DNA of 60,512 nucleotides from Lachnospiraceae bacterium (GTDB lineage: Bacteria > Bacillota > Clostridia > Lachnospirales > Lachnospiraceae): NCBI GenBank assembly GCA_024690825.1, contig JAILOK010000059.1:1-60512 (forward strand). Direction: 5' to 3'. The position numbers and the translations under genes are program-made. Positions 46,395-53,845 of this stretch are shown here, piece after piece. The notes below the pieces were generated by a model, which was given only the letters and a program-made list of their open reading frames with translations, made no database searches and was not told the DNA's origin. The first letter of the stretch is position 1. Each line of letters begins with the position of its first letter.

Positions 46395-47981
46395 TCAGCC
46401 CTTCTTAGGATAAAGCTCGTCTACCGTCTTCATTACATCTGCCATTTTTCTTCTTTCAAAAAGAGTTTCCGGCTCTTCGGTCACCTTTGTTCCCGACACA
46501 AAGGCTCCTCTTTTGCCGCAGTCGTCAAATGAAGGTTCCTTTGTATTTAACTGTCCGAGTATCTTCTGCGAGGTTTCGGGAAGGAAGCTTTTTAATAAAG
46601 CCGTCCCTATCGTGATACAGTCAAGGAGATTATAGAGAACCTGTGACAGTCTGTCCTTCTTTTCCTCATCCTTTGCAAGAACCCACGGTTCGGTCTCGTC
46701 AATGTATTTATTACACCTCTTGAAGAGATTGAATACCTCCGTCAGACAGTCTGCGCAGTGAAGTGTCTCCATAAGCTCCGACATACGGTCCTTTACTGCA
46801 AGCACAGTCGCATACAGGTCGTCATCGACAGCTTCCTTTGCTCCGGTATCCGTGACAGTGCCTCCGAAATACTGGTTGCTCATGGATATGGTACGCTTTA
46901 CCAGATTGCCAAGGGTATTTGCCAGATCGGAATTGTATCTTTCCACAAAGGTATCCCAGGTAAAGACTCCGTCATTGTCAAAAGGCATCTCGTGCACCAT
47001 GAAGTATCTGACTGCATCCACTCCGAACATATCGACCAGAGTGTCCGCATATATTGTATTGCCCTTTGATTTGCTCATCTTGCCGTCGCCGACTAAAAGC
47101 CAGGGATGGCCGAAGATCTGCTTCGGAAGCGGCTCTCCCAGCGCCATCAGGAAGATCGGCCAGTAGATGGTATGGAATCTGATGATATCCTTTCCGATCA
47201 GATGAAGGTCAGCCGGCCAGTATTTCTTATAAAGATCTCCGTGGTTTCCGTCCGCATCATAGCCTATTCCGGTGATGTAGTTTGTCAGCGCGTCAAGCCA
47301 TACATATACCACATGCTTTTCGTCAAATGTTACAGGAATCCCCCATTTAAAAGAAGTTCTTGAAACACACAGATCCTGAAGTCCCGGCTTCAGGAAATTG
47401 TTCATCATTTCATTCTTCCTTGCAACTGGCTGTATGAACTCGGGGTGGCTTTCGATATGATCGATGAGGGCATCCGCATATTTGCTCATCTTAAAGAAAT
47501 ATGCTTCCTCGCTTGCGGGAGCCACATCCCTGCCGCAGTCGGGACATTTGCCGTCCTTTAACTGGGCGCTTGTCCAAAAGGACTCACAGGGCGTGCAGTA
47601 CATGCCCTCATATTCATCCTTGTAGATATCTCCCTGATCATAGAGCTTTTTGAAGATCTTCTGAACCTGCTTTTCATGTTCGGTATCCGTGGTCCTGATG
47701 AAATGATCATAAGAGGTATTCATCATATCCCAGATACGCTTTATCTCTCCGGCGGAGCCGTCCACGAATTCCTTGGGCGTAACACCTGCCGCCGCGCTCT
47801 TTTCCTCTATTTTCTGCCCATGCTCATCGGTGCCGGTCTGAAAATATACTTCATACCCTTCCTGCCTCTTAAACCTCGCGATGCAGTCTGCAAGCACGAT
47901 CTCATAAGTGTTGCCTATATGAGGCTTTCCAGAAGCATAAGCTATGGCTGTTGTAATATAATATCTTCCTTTTCCGCTCAT
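46395..47981 (-). CDS. metG: methionyl-tRNA synthetase, short form
   Basis: A 528-residue class I aminoacyl-tRNA synthetase. The HIGH motif appears as HIGN (21-24), KMSKS is at 301-305, and a CxxC...CxxC zinc knuckle (CTPC, CPDC) lies near residues 128-150. The protein ends soon after the anticodon-binding helical domain and lacks the C-terminal tRNA-binding/dimerisation domain present in Bacillus MetG (about 660 residues). GGAGG is six bases before the ATG. No T-box is present upstream; transcription appears constitutive from a conventional promoter. Confidence 0.96.
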   Translation of the reverse strand: MSGKGRYYITTAIAYASGKPHIGNTYEIVLADCIARFKRQEGYEVYFQTGTDEHGQKIEEKSAAAGVTPKEFVDGSAGEIKRIWDMMNTSYDHFIRTTDTEHEKQVQKIFKKLYDQGDIYKDEYEGMYCTPCESFWTSAQLKDGKCPDCGRDVAPASEEAYFFKMSKYADALIDHIESHPEFIQPVARKNEMMNNFLKPGLQDLCVSRTSFKWGIPVTFDEKHVVYVWLDALTNYITGIGYDADGNHGDLYKKYWPADLHLIGKDIIRFHTIYWPIFLMALGEPLPKQIFGHPWLLVGDGKMSKSKGNTIYADTLVDMFGVDAVRYFMVHEMPFDNDGVFTWDTFVERYNSDLANTLGNLVKRTISMSNQYFGGTVTDTGAKEAVDDDLYATVLAVKDRMSELMETLHCADCLTEVFNLFKRCNKYIDETEPWVLAKDEEKKDRLSQVLYNLLDCITIGTALLKSFLPETSQKILGQLNTKEPSFDDCGKRGAFVSGTKVTEEPETLFERRKMADVMKTVDELYPKKG

Positions 47982-48015
47982 TTTCCGCCTCCAAAAAACA
48001 GAATATCAAACATGA

Positions 48016-48044
48016 ATTTTACCATAATAACAGCATTTTTTCAA
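48016..48044 (-). promoter_or_regulatory. promoter of metG operon
   Basis: TTGAAA, 17 bases, TAAAAT on the minus strand, about 35 bases before the metG start codon. Confidence 0.7.
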
Positions 48045-48045
48045 T

Positions 48046-48074
48046 GGTGACAGGGGGACGGTTCTGCTGTCACC
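48046..48074. repeat. REP-like palindromic element
   Basis: A 29-base imperfect palindrome with eight-base arms GGTGACAG/CTGTCACC around a GGGGACGGTTCTG centre. Elements of this GTGACAGGGGGACGGTTC type are scattered in many Firmicute genomes as small REP-like repeats. It abuts the -35 of the metG promoter and could form a stem in the transcript coming from the right. Confidence 0.6.
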
Positions 48075-48077
48075 TTC

Positions 48078-48106
48078 AAAAAACCCCCGGTCGGATGACC
48101 GGGGGC
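48078..48106 (-). terminator. terminator of the 137-residue orphan gene
   Basis: On the minus strand a nine-base-pair stem CCCCCGGTC/GACCGGGGG with a four-base loop is followed by T6. It lies 20 bases after the stop codon. Confidence 0.92.
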
Positions 48107-48125
48107 TGGATCTTTTCTTTTTAGA

Positions 48126-48539
48126 TTACAGTATGCTGAAGTTCTCAAGTTCGTTCTTCATTACATTCTTTTCAGCTACTGCTGCAGCGTTGTTCTCATT
48201 TACGATCGTCTTTGCAGCGGCTTCCTCATCGGGTACAAGCTTCTTCATGTCTTCCATGATGCGGGGCATCTTGTCGACAAGCTTGTCGGCCATATCTTCG
48301 ATCCTTGCCCTGGGGCTGTCGAGCATTGCCTTCTGATATGCGTTCTCAGGCGATACTCTGGTCTGGATCACGCCGCCGTGCTCCGCTATGTACTGTGATG
48401 CCTCATTGCGCTCCTGCTGCTGCCCGGGTGCCTGGCTGCCTGCTGATACACGGTTTATCTCTTCGGCGCTGCCGATATTGTTTATTCTTGATGATGCGTT
48501 GTAGAAACTCGGTACTCCTGTTCCTGCTCCAATTCTCAT
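48126..48539 (-). CDS. uncharacterised 137-residue protein, possible flagellar-regulon member
   Basis: A small soluble protein without signal peptide. Residues 1-60 are rich in Ser, Asn, Gly and Gln and probably unfolded (GAGTGVPSFYNASSRINN); residues 65-137 are helical (RARIEDMADKLVDKMPRIM, then an Ala/Glu/Asn-rich helix). No family recognised. AAGGAG is nine bases before the ATG. It is a single-gene unit: a perfect sigma-28 -10 box lies about 75 bases upstream and a strong terminator follows. It shares with the orphan at 38949-39587 this type of promoter, a disordered start and a helical end, but no evident sequence identity. Confidence 0.75.
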   Translation of the reverse strand: MRIGAGTGVPSFYNASSRINNIGSAEEINRVSAGSQAPGQQQERNEASQYIAEHGGVIQTRVSPENAYQKAMLDSPRARIEDMADKLVDKMPRIMEDMKKLVPDEEAAAKTIVNENNAAAVAEKNVMKNELENFSIL

Positions 48540-48609
48540 CCTTTAATCTCCTTGATCTGATCCCTTTTTGGGATGACATCCTGTCTTGTTTTGTGTCGTC
48601 TTAACCATT

Positions 48610-48634
48610 ATATCGGCTGTTTTGAGCGTGTTTA
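48610..48634 (-). promoter_or_regulatory. sigma-28-like promoter of the 137-residue orphan
   Basis: An exact GCCGATAT -10 box on the minus strand. The nearest TAAA is 13 bases upstream rather than the ideal 15; at 15 bases the sequence is TTTA. Predicted start near 48603. Confidence 0.5.
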
Positions 48635-48724
48635 AAGGGTTTTTATTGTATTTTTTTAAATACAAACCCCGTATTTCCTGACCCCGGTTTCAAAATCTCC
48701 GGTTTCGAATAATAAATTTTTGCA

Positions 48725-48788
48725 AAGTAAAACAGCCGGCTCTCACCGGCTGCTTTGGAGAAGGTATCTCTTTTTGTATTGGGGGGTA
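48725..48788 (-). ncRNA. candidate small RNA downstream of ftsH
   Basis: A strong promoter at 48794-48821 would start a transcript of about 60-65 bases that ends at a seven-base-pair stem CAGCCGG/CCGGCTG followed by TTTTACTTT. The 5' end can fold (GGGCGTACCC) and a middle GAGA...TCTC stem is possible. It contains no reading frame with a ribosome site. The same terminator also serves ftsH. Whether a stable RNA exists is an inference from promoter and terminator only. Confidence 0.45.
48733..48752 (-). terminator. terminator after ftsH / candidate small RNA
   Basis: Stem CAGCCGG/CCGGCTG with a six-base loop, then TTTTACTTTG on the minus strand, about 130 bases past the ftsH stop. Confidence 0.75.
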
Positions 48789-48793
48789 CGCCC

Positions 48794-48821
48794 ATAATAT
48801 AGCACTTTCCCGCTATGTCAA
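48794..48821 (-). promoter_or_regulatory. strong isolated promoter between ftsH and the candidate small RNA
   Basis: TTGACA, 16 bases, TATTAT on the minus strand: a perfect -35 and a five-of-six -10. No protein gene starts before the terminator 45 bases further on. Confidence 0.7.
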
Positions 48822-48883
48822 CAAGGTTCATTCTCAACAAATATTACAAACCCCGTTATCATTTTTTGTGCAATATATACAAA

Positions 48884-50701
48884 TCAGACCGTTTCCCAAA
48901 GTTCTTCAAACTCTTCTTTGGTGATCTTTTCCTTTTCAAGCAGGAGTTTTGCCGTGCGTTCCAAAACCTCCTTATGCTCGGATATGAGCTTTTTGGCCCT
49001 TTCGTGGCAGGAATCTATTATGGATCTTACCTCTTCGTCGATCTCGTTTGCGGTCATTTCGGAGATCTTTCTTGAATGGGCCAGATCCCTGCCGATAAAG
49101 ACCTCGTCATCATCGTTATCGTAGTTGACCACGCCGAGCTTCTCACTCATTCCGTAGGTCGTGACCATGCGTCTTGCGATCTGCGTTGCGGTCTTGAAAT
49201 CCTGCGAAGCTCCGGTCGTGATATCGCCTATGAACATTTCCTCTGCGACCCTGCCGCCTAAATCCACCACGATCTCGTTTAACATCCGCGTCTTCGTCCT
49301 GAACATCTCATCCCTGTCAGGCAGGGGCATGGTATAGCCTGCCGCTCCCATTCCCGTCGGAATGATGGAAACGGTATACACCGGACCGACGCCGGGAAGC
49401 ACATGAAAGAGCACTGCATGGCCCGCCTCGTGATAAGCGGTTATCTTTTTTTCCTCGTCGGATATGACCCTGCTCTTCTTTTCGGCGCCTATCCCGACCT
49501 TAACAAAAGCAGTATTTATATCTTTCTGGGTGATATACGCCCTGTTTTCCTTTGCCGCGTAAATGGCGGATTCATTCATCAGATTCTCAAGATCGGCTCC
49601 CGTAAACCCGGCGGTGGTCCTTGCGATATGCTCAAGATCCACATCATCTCCCAGGGGCTTGTTTTTTGAATGAACTTTGAGGATATCTTCCCTTCCCCTG
49701 ATATCGGGGATTCCTACGCCCACCTTCCTGTCAAACCTTCCGGGTCTCATGATGGCAGGATCAAGGATATCCACCCTGTTTGTTGCCGCCATGACTATGA
49801 TGCCCTCGTTTACTCCAAAGCCGTCCATCTCAACGAGGAGCTGGTTTAAGGTCTGCTCCCTTTCATCATGTCCTCCTCCAAGGCCGGTTCCCCTTCTCCT
49901 TGCCACGGCGTCGATCTCGTCAATGAAGATTATGCAGGGCGAGTTTTTCTTTGCCTCCGCAAAAAGGTCTCTTACCCTGGATGCTCCGACACCGACAAAC
50001 ATCTCCACAAAATCGGAACCGGAAATGGAAAAGAAGGGTACACCCGCTTCTCCGGCAACAGCCTTTGCCAGAAGGGTCTTTCCCGTTCCGGGAGAACCCA
50101 CAAGGATCACTCCCTTCGGGATCCTTGCTCCCACAGCCGTATATTTGCCCGGATTTTTGAGGAAATCAACTATCTCCTCGAGATTTTCCTTTTCCTCATG
50201 AAGGCCCGCCACCTCGGCAAAGGTGATCTTCGTATCACCCGTGTTGTACATCTTCGCGCGGCTTTTGCCGAAGGACGCCATCCTGTTCGCGCCGGCTCCT
50301 CCGCCTGCCTGGGCGTTCATCATCGCCATTATGATAAAGACCACGATGACGGAGAGCAGTATCGGAAAACCATAGGTCATAACAAGACTTTCCTGCTCTA
50401 TCTTTTCTTCCGTATAGGAAGGAAATGATTTTTTCAGTTCCTTTTCAAGTTCCGAAACATCAGCGACATACAGGGTCTTTACCCTGCCGTTCTTCAATGT
50501 TATATCTGCCTGTCCGGCCGGGGTCTTATTATACGGCTTCACATTCACGGCCGTGACCGTCCCGCTTTCCAGATCAAATCCAAACTGTTCGTGTGAATAC
50601 AGATCGTCCTTCTGCATCCTGCTGTTTATGGAAAAGATGACCACAAAGATCACCGCTGCCAGGATCAGATAAAGAGCGATCCCCCTGCTTGCTCCTTTCA
50701 A
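48884..50701 (-). CDS. ftsH: ATP-dependent zinc metalloprotease FtsH
   Basis: A 605-residue membrane-bound AAA+ protease that degrades misfolded and regulatory membrane proteins. Two membrane helices (about 8-24 and 110-128) flank an extracytoplasmic domain. Walker A is GSPGTGKT, Walker B IIFIDEID, the second region of homology contains [20 protein letters not shown], and the zinc site is H424-E-A-G-H428. It ends in a Glu/Lys-rich tail. Last gene of the divIC-tilS-hpt-ftsH operon, 11 bases after hpt. Confidence 0.97.
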   Translation of the reverse strand: MKGASRGIALYLILAAVIFVVIFSINSRMQKDDLYSHEQFGFDLESGTVTAVNVKPYNKTPAGQADITLKNGRVKTLYVADVSELEKELKKSFPSYTEEKIEQESLVMTYGFPILLSVIVVFIIMAMMNAQAGGGAGANRMASFGKSRAKMYNTGDTKITFAEVAGLHEEKENLEEIVDFLKNPGKYTAVGARIPKGVILVGSPGTGKTLLAKAVAGEAGVPFFSISGSDFVEMFVGVGASRVRDLFAEAKKNSPCIIFIDEIDAVARRRGTGLGGGHDEREQTLNQLLVEMDGFGVNEGIIVMAATNRVDILDPAIMRPGRFDRKVGVGIPDIRGREDILKVHSKNKPLGDDVDLEHIARTTAGFTGADLENLMNESAIYAAKENRAYITQKDINTAFVKVGIGAEKKSRVISDEEKKITAYHEAGHAVLFHVLPGVGPVYTVSIIPTGMGAAGYTMPLPDRDEMFRTKTRMLNEIVVDLGGRVAEEMFIGDITTGASQDFKTATQIARRMVTTYGMSEKLGVVNYDNDDDEVFIGRDLAHSRKISEMTANEIDEEVRSIIDSCHERAKKLISEHKEVLERTAKLLLEKEKITKEEFEELWETV

Positions 50702-50712
50702 GTGTTACCTCC

Positions 50713-51234
50713 TTATAATATAACCTCCCCGATATAGGGCAGGTTTCTGTATTTCTGTGCATAATCAAGGCCATATCCCACGACAAACTTATCCGGAATG
50801 GTAAATCCCAGATAATCGGGTTTTACATCAACCTCGCGTCTGTCGGGCTTGTCAAGGAGCGAACACAGCTTCACCGAAGCCGCTCCTCTGTGACGCAGAA
50901 CCTCGAGGAGAGTGTTCATTGTCCATCCCGTATCTATGATATCCTCCACCACGAGAACATTTTTGTCCTTCACGGGGTTTTCAAGATCGAGCAGGATCTT
51001 TACCTCTCTGCTGCTGTTGACATCATCGCCGTAGCTTGAGCAGCGCATGAACTCGATCTTTACCGGATCCTTGATCCTCTTTGCCAGTTCGCAGGCAAAA
51101 AAAGCGGCACCCTTGAGGATGCAGATGATCGTTATCTCCTTTCCCTCATAGTCCCGGCTGATGATCTCTCCGAGCTCTCTTACCCTTTCGTCTATCTCCT
51201 TTTCCGAGAAAAGGACCTCAATCCTGTCTTCCAA
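50713..51234 (-). CDS. hpt: hypoxanthine phosphoribosyltransferase
   Basis: A 173-residue purine salvage enzyme that makes IMP or GMP from hypoxanthine or guanine and PRPP. The PRPP loop reads VLVVEDIIDTGWT, with Trp where Leu or Arg is usual, and the base-binding KFVVGYGLDYAQKYRNLPYIG is typical. It overlaps the 3' end of tilS by 17 bases. Its location between tilS and ftsH is conserved in Firmicutes. Confidence 0.95.
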   Translation of the reverse strand: MEDRIEVLFSEKEIDERVRELGEIISRDYEGKEITIICILKGAAFFACELAKRIKDPVKIEFMRCSSYGDDVNSSREVKILLDLENPVKDKNVLVVEDIIDTGWTMNTLLEVLRHRGAASVKLCSLLDKPDRREVDVKPDYLGFTIPDKFVVGYGLDYAQKYRNLPYIGEVIL

Positions 51235-52624
51235 CTTCGTTTTCCTCCCATGAAAGAATCAGCACTTTTCGGGTATCCTCCGTGATCTTGCAATGCTCAC
51301 TGTATCTGACTCCCGGTATCCACAGAACCTTATCACCGTCCGCAAGCATATAAAGACTTCCCCTCTTAAAACGCGGGATCTTTTCTTCTGTCAGGACATC
51401 CTTTACCTTCTTGTTACCGTTTTTTACACCGATCACATCACCGGGCCTCTTTGTCCTGAACACGGCACCGTCACTCATTTTATCATAATCAAACCATTTC
51501 GTATACCGTAAATCCTCTATCACCGTGTCTTCCGGCTTCACAAGCCTTGCCTTTACGGTGACATTTCCGGGAAGCTTTGCCATTCCCTCCCGCATAATAA
51601 GATCAAGCCGGACCTCGGGAAGTTCTTCGGCATCCATATACTGAGGAACCTCTTCTCTTGTAATAAGAACATGATCAAAGCATCTTTCGGCATAAAGGCC
51701 GTAGATCAGGGATATCCGTTTTCCGCTCTGCATTGAAAAAAGAGCCGCCGTATCGTCGACATGCACCCGGGATACATCTTTTTTTGCACCGGACAGCTCG
51801 CCGACAGCCATGTAGACAAGCCTTTTTAAGATCACCTCATTAAGCTCATCCGCAGCCTTTATATTTATCTTTACGGTATCCGGCGCCTTTATGGCGTACC
51901 TTTCAAAAGCCTCCCTTGTCAGCTCTTCCAGAAAACTGTCGGTCTTCTGAAGGTCATGAGCGGTCTCGTTTATATGATCGGATGCCCTGAAATTAACCTC
52001 CCCGGCACAGGGCAGGATGATGTTTCTGATCTTGTTCCTGGCATAATCATTGTCAAGATTTGTGCTGTCCGTCATAAAGGTAAGGCCGTTTTCCTTTAGG
52101 TATTCCTCGATCTGCCTCCTCTGCACGCAGAGAAGCGGTCTTATTATCCGGCCGCTTACGGGCGCAATACCCGAAAGACCCCTTATGCTGCTCCCCCGGA
52201 AAAGATTAAAGAGCACCGTCTCAGCCATATCGTCGGCATTGTGCGCGACAGCGGTTTTGTCCGTGTCCATATTGTTGAACACCTCGTATCTGGCAAACCG
52301 TCCCGCCTCCTCTATGCTCATCCTGTTAAGGGAAGCGATCCGGGGCACATCCTTTTCGACACATTTAAAACCGAGTCCGTATTTTTCACAGAATTTCTGC
52401 ACGAAATCCCTGTCACGGACAGCCTCTTCTCCCCTGATCCCGTGCATGACATGAACGACGCTTAACGACAGGTCAAATTCATCCCTTAATCTCAGAAGCA
52501 CAAAAATAAGGCATACAGAGTCCGCTCCTCCGGATACACCCACGGTAACCCTGTCGCCTTTTTTCAGCATATCATTCTCTGCTATATAATTTCTTATCCT
52601 TGATTCAAATTCTCTCCTGCTCAT
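51218..52624 (-). CDS. tilS: tRNA(Ile)-lysidine synthetase
   Basis: A 468-residue ATP-dependent enzyme that modifies C34 of tRNA-Ile(CAU) to lysidine. The N-type ATP pyrophosphatase loop is VGVSGGADSVCL (about 28-39), and the conserved HNADDMAETVLFN and FRGSSIRGLSGI follow; the C-terminal TilS domain contains RTKRPGDVIGVK. The ATG overlaps the stop of the divIC-like gene (ATGA). Confidence 0.95.
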   Translation of the reverse strand: MSRREFESRIRNYIAENDMLKKGDRVTVGVSGGADSVCLIFVLLRLRDEFDLSLSVVHVMHGIRGEEAVRDRDFVQKFCEKYGLGFKCVEKDVPRIASLNRMSIEEAGRFARYEVFNNMDTDKTAVAHNADDMAETVLFNLFRGSSIRGLSGIAPVSGRIIRPLLCVQRRQIEEYLKENGLTFMTDSTNLDNDYARNKIRNIILPCAGEVNFRASDHINETAHDLQKTDSFLEELTREAFERYAIKAPDTVKINIKAADELNEVILKRLVYMAVGELSGAKKDVSRVHVDDTAALFSMQSGKRISLIYGLYAERCFDHVLITREEVPQYMDAEELPEVRLDLIMREGMAKLPGNVTVKARLVKPEDTVIEDLRYTKWFDYDKMSDGAVFRTKRPGDVIGVKNGNKKVKDVLTEEKIPRFKRGSLYMLADGDKVLWIPGVRYSEHCKITEDTRKVLILSWEENEVGRQD

Positions 52625-52908
52625 TTGGCTCTGAAGATAAGCTCCCCGTCATGTACCAGACCAAGCTTCTGCTTGGCCGTTTCCTCGGCAAACTTTTTTG
52701 TCTTTGTGTATTTCTCGTATTCCTTCAGATCCTCACTGCGCTGTATCTCGGCATCTATCTGCATCTGAATGGCGGCGATCTTTTCATCATTGGCATGCTT
52801 TTTCTTAAGAAGAACCGCGCCGTCAAAAGCCATCACGCAAACAAGCATTACCACGACTATGATAATGCTGAACACAGCGAATTTACTTTGTCTGGGTCTG
52901 CGATACAT
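52621..52908 (-). CDS. septum formation initiator (DivIC/FtsL-like)
   Basis: A small bitopic division protein: a basic N-terminus, one membrane helix (FAVFSIIIVVVMLVCVMAF), a coiled coil (KKKHANDEKIAAIQMQID), and the YEKYTKTKKFAEETAKQKLGLV block typical of DivIC/FtsB in Lachnospiraceae. I chose ATG at 52908 (95 residues) because GGAAGG lies five bases ahead; ATG at 52992 or 53043 in the same frame would add up to 45 basic residues but has no ribosome site and reaches the promoter. It is the first gene of the divIC-tilS-hpt-ftsH operon. Confidence 0.85.
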   Translation of the reverse strand: MYRRPRQSKFAVFSIIIVVVMLVCVMAFDGAVLLKKKHANDEKIAAIQMQIDAEIQRSEDLKEYEKYTKTKKFAEETAKQKLGLVHDGELIFRAK

Positions 52909-53014
52909 CGCAGCCTTCCGGTTTACAGAATCCCCTCTTTTTTTCCGGCGATCCCGTCCCCCTGCGTAATAGCTCACGGGATAAACCCCCATTCTTGATG
53001 ATATAGATGGTTTT

Positions 53015-53043
53015 ATGTTAACACCATTGAAATTCAAAGTCAA
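53015..53043 (-). promoter_or_regulatory. promoter of divIC-tilS-hpt-ftsH operon
   Basis: TTGACT, 17 bases, TAACAT on the minus strand. Predicted start near 53008, giving a leader of about 100 bases to the start codon chosen at 52908. Confidence 0.7.
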
Positions 53044-53062
53044 TGGTATGTCAAATTTACCC

Positions 53063-53089
53063 TTGACTTTTCCGGCATCTGTGTAGTAT
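53063..53089 (+). promoter_or_regulatory. possible promoter of candidate 6S RNA
   Basis: TTGACT, 15 bases, TAGTAT on the plus strand. The spacing is short of the ideal 17, so this is tentative. It is back-to-back with the divIC operon promoter. Confidence 0.4.
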
Positions 53090-53096
53090 CGTAATT

Positions 53097-53340
53097 TTCA
53101 CGAAAACGGACGGACAATCTCCGGCGTGGATGGGAGGTGTTCGTAAGCGGACAATATGTCCGGGCTGATTTCTTCACTCGGCCCGAAAATTCACTTTTAC
53201 GGTGGAAACACCGGTCAGACCGGTTTCAGGTCTACATTTTCAGTTTTTTATTCAGATATGGGTTCACACAAAAAAAGATCTTTTTTTATTTGTTAACGCC
53301 GTCCTCTCCGTCTTTCGTATCATACAAAAATGTCTGCTCT
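53097..53340 (+). ncRNA. candidate 6S RNA
   Basis: This 410-base gap has little coding potential but much structure. TGTTCGTAAGCGGAC (53138-53152) differs from the conserved 5' segment of E. coli 6S RNA, as I recall it, at two of 15 positions, and the following GGGCTGATTTCTTC resembles the next conserved part. The later GTCTGC (53332-53337) can pair with GCGGAC exactly where 6S pairs GCGGGC with GCCTGC, a compensated change. Local stems CGGAC/GTCCG, GGGC/GCCC and CGGTG/CACCG are also present. An alternative closing helix is GGATGG/CCGTCC. 6S RNA binds and restrains the housekeeping RNA polymerase. Ends are uncertain; the right end could be near 53300 or 53380. Confidence 0.5.
53270..53287. 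repeat. perfect palindrome A7-GATC-T7
   Basis: An 18-base perfect palindrome inside the leader region. It is terminator-like only in its T-run; the stem is too AT-rich for confident termination. Confidence 0.5.
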
Positions 53341-53453
53341 GCGGATATATCACATTATCTTTTAACGCCTCACAGGCATTTTTGTCTCATGTAACCGTTG
53401 TTACCGTCCTAAAGGCGGTCTTATTAAGGAAATTCTCACATAAGGAGAAGCAT

Positions 53454-53684
53454 ATGTTTTCATCGCATAATGCTGTGAAGTATGACGAGATCCAGTTCGA
53501 GCTGATGATGCAGCTCGGGGACTATGTGCATCAGGGCATACCTTTGTACTTTAACGATGAGCCCAGCACTCCCAGGGATATCGTCAACAATCTGATGACA
53601 AACCAGGACGAAGTCTATATGGCAGATTATGTCCGGGACGACAGGGGAAACCTGTCACAGATCAGGTATGACAAAGTGACCTGA
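53454..53684 (+). CDS. uncharacterised 76-residue protein
   Basis: A small acidic protein starting at ATG 53454 with AAGGAG six bases upstream; a longer frame from 53202 would run through the structured leader and is unlikely. Sequence features: HNAVKYDEIQFELMMQLGDY, GIPLYFNDEPSTPRDIV, then DEVYMADYVRDDRGNLSQI. It has no membrane segment or cysteines and could be a compact alpha/beta domain. I do not recognise the family. It lies downstream of the candidate 6S RNA and could be on the same transcript. Confidence 0.65.
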   Translation: MFSSHNAVKYDEIQFELMMQLGDYVHQGIPLYFNDEPSTPRDIVNNLMTNQDEVYMADYVRDDRGNLSQIRYDKVT

Positions 53685-53845
53685 TCCAAAAAAGCCACGA
53701 TCCTTTGTGCTGTGAGATTGAAGGAAGCGTACCTGTTTTTGGCGCCCCAAAGCTAAACTGCGCTGTATTCACAGCACAAGGAAATTGTGGTAAAGTATCT
53801 AATGTTGACGGGAGTTGATCCGTGACACAAAGGATATAATCAGAT

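Larger units (their letters stand above)
48540..48883. other. intergenic region between ftsH and the 137-residue orphan
   Basis: A 344-base stretch with no protein gene. From right to left on the minus strand it holds an isolated strong promoter (48794-48821), a short candidate RNA ending in a terminator hairpin (48725-48788), an AT-rich spacer with the repeat AAACCGG twice, and the sigma-28-like promoter of the orphan gene (48610-48634). Confidence 0.7.

Noticed and set aside
47982-48125. T-box leader for metG
   Set aside because: The gap has only a promoter, a REP-like repeat and the neighbour's terminator; no T-box sequence (TGGNACCGCG) is present.
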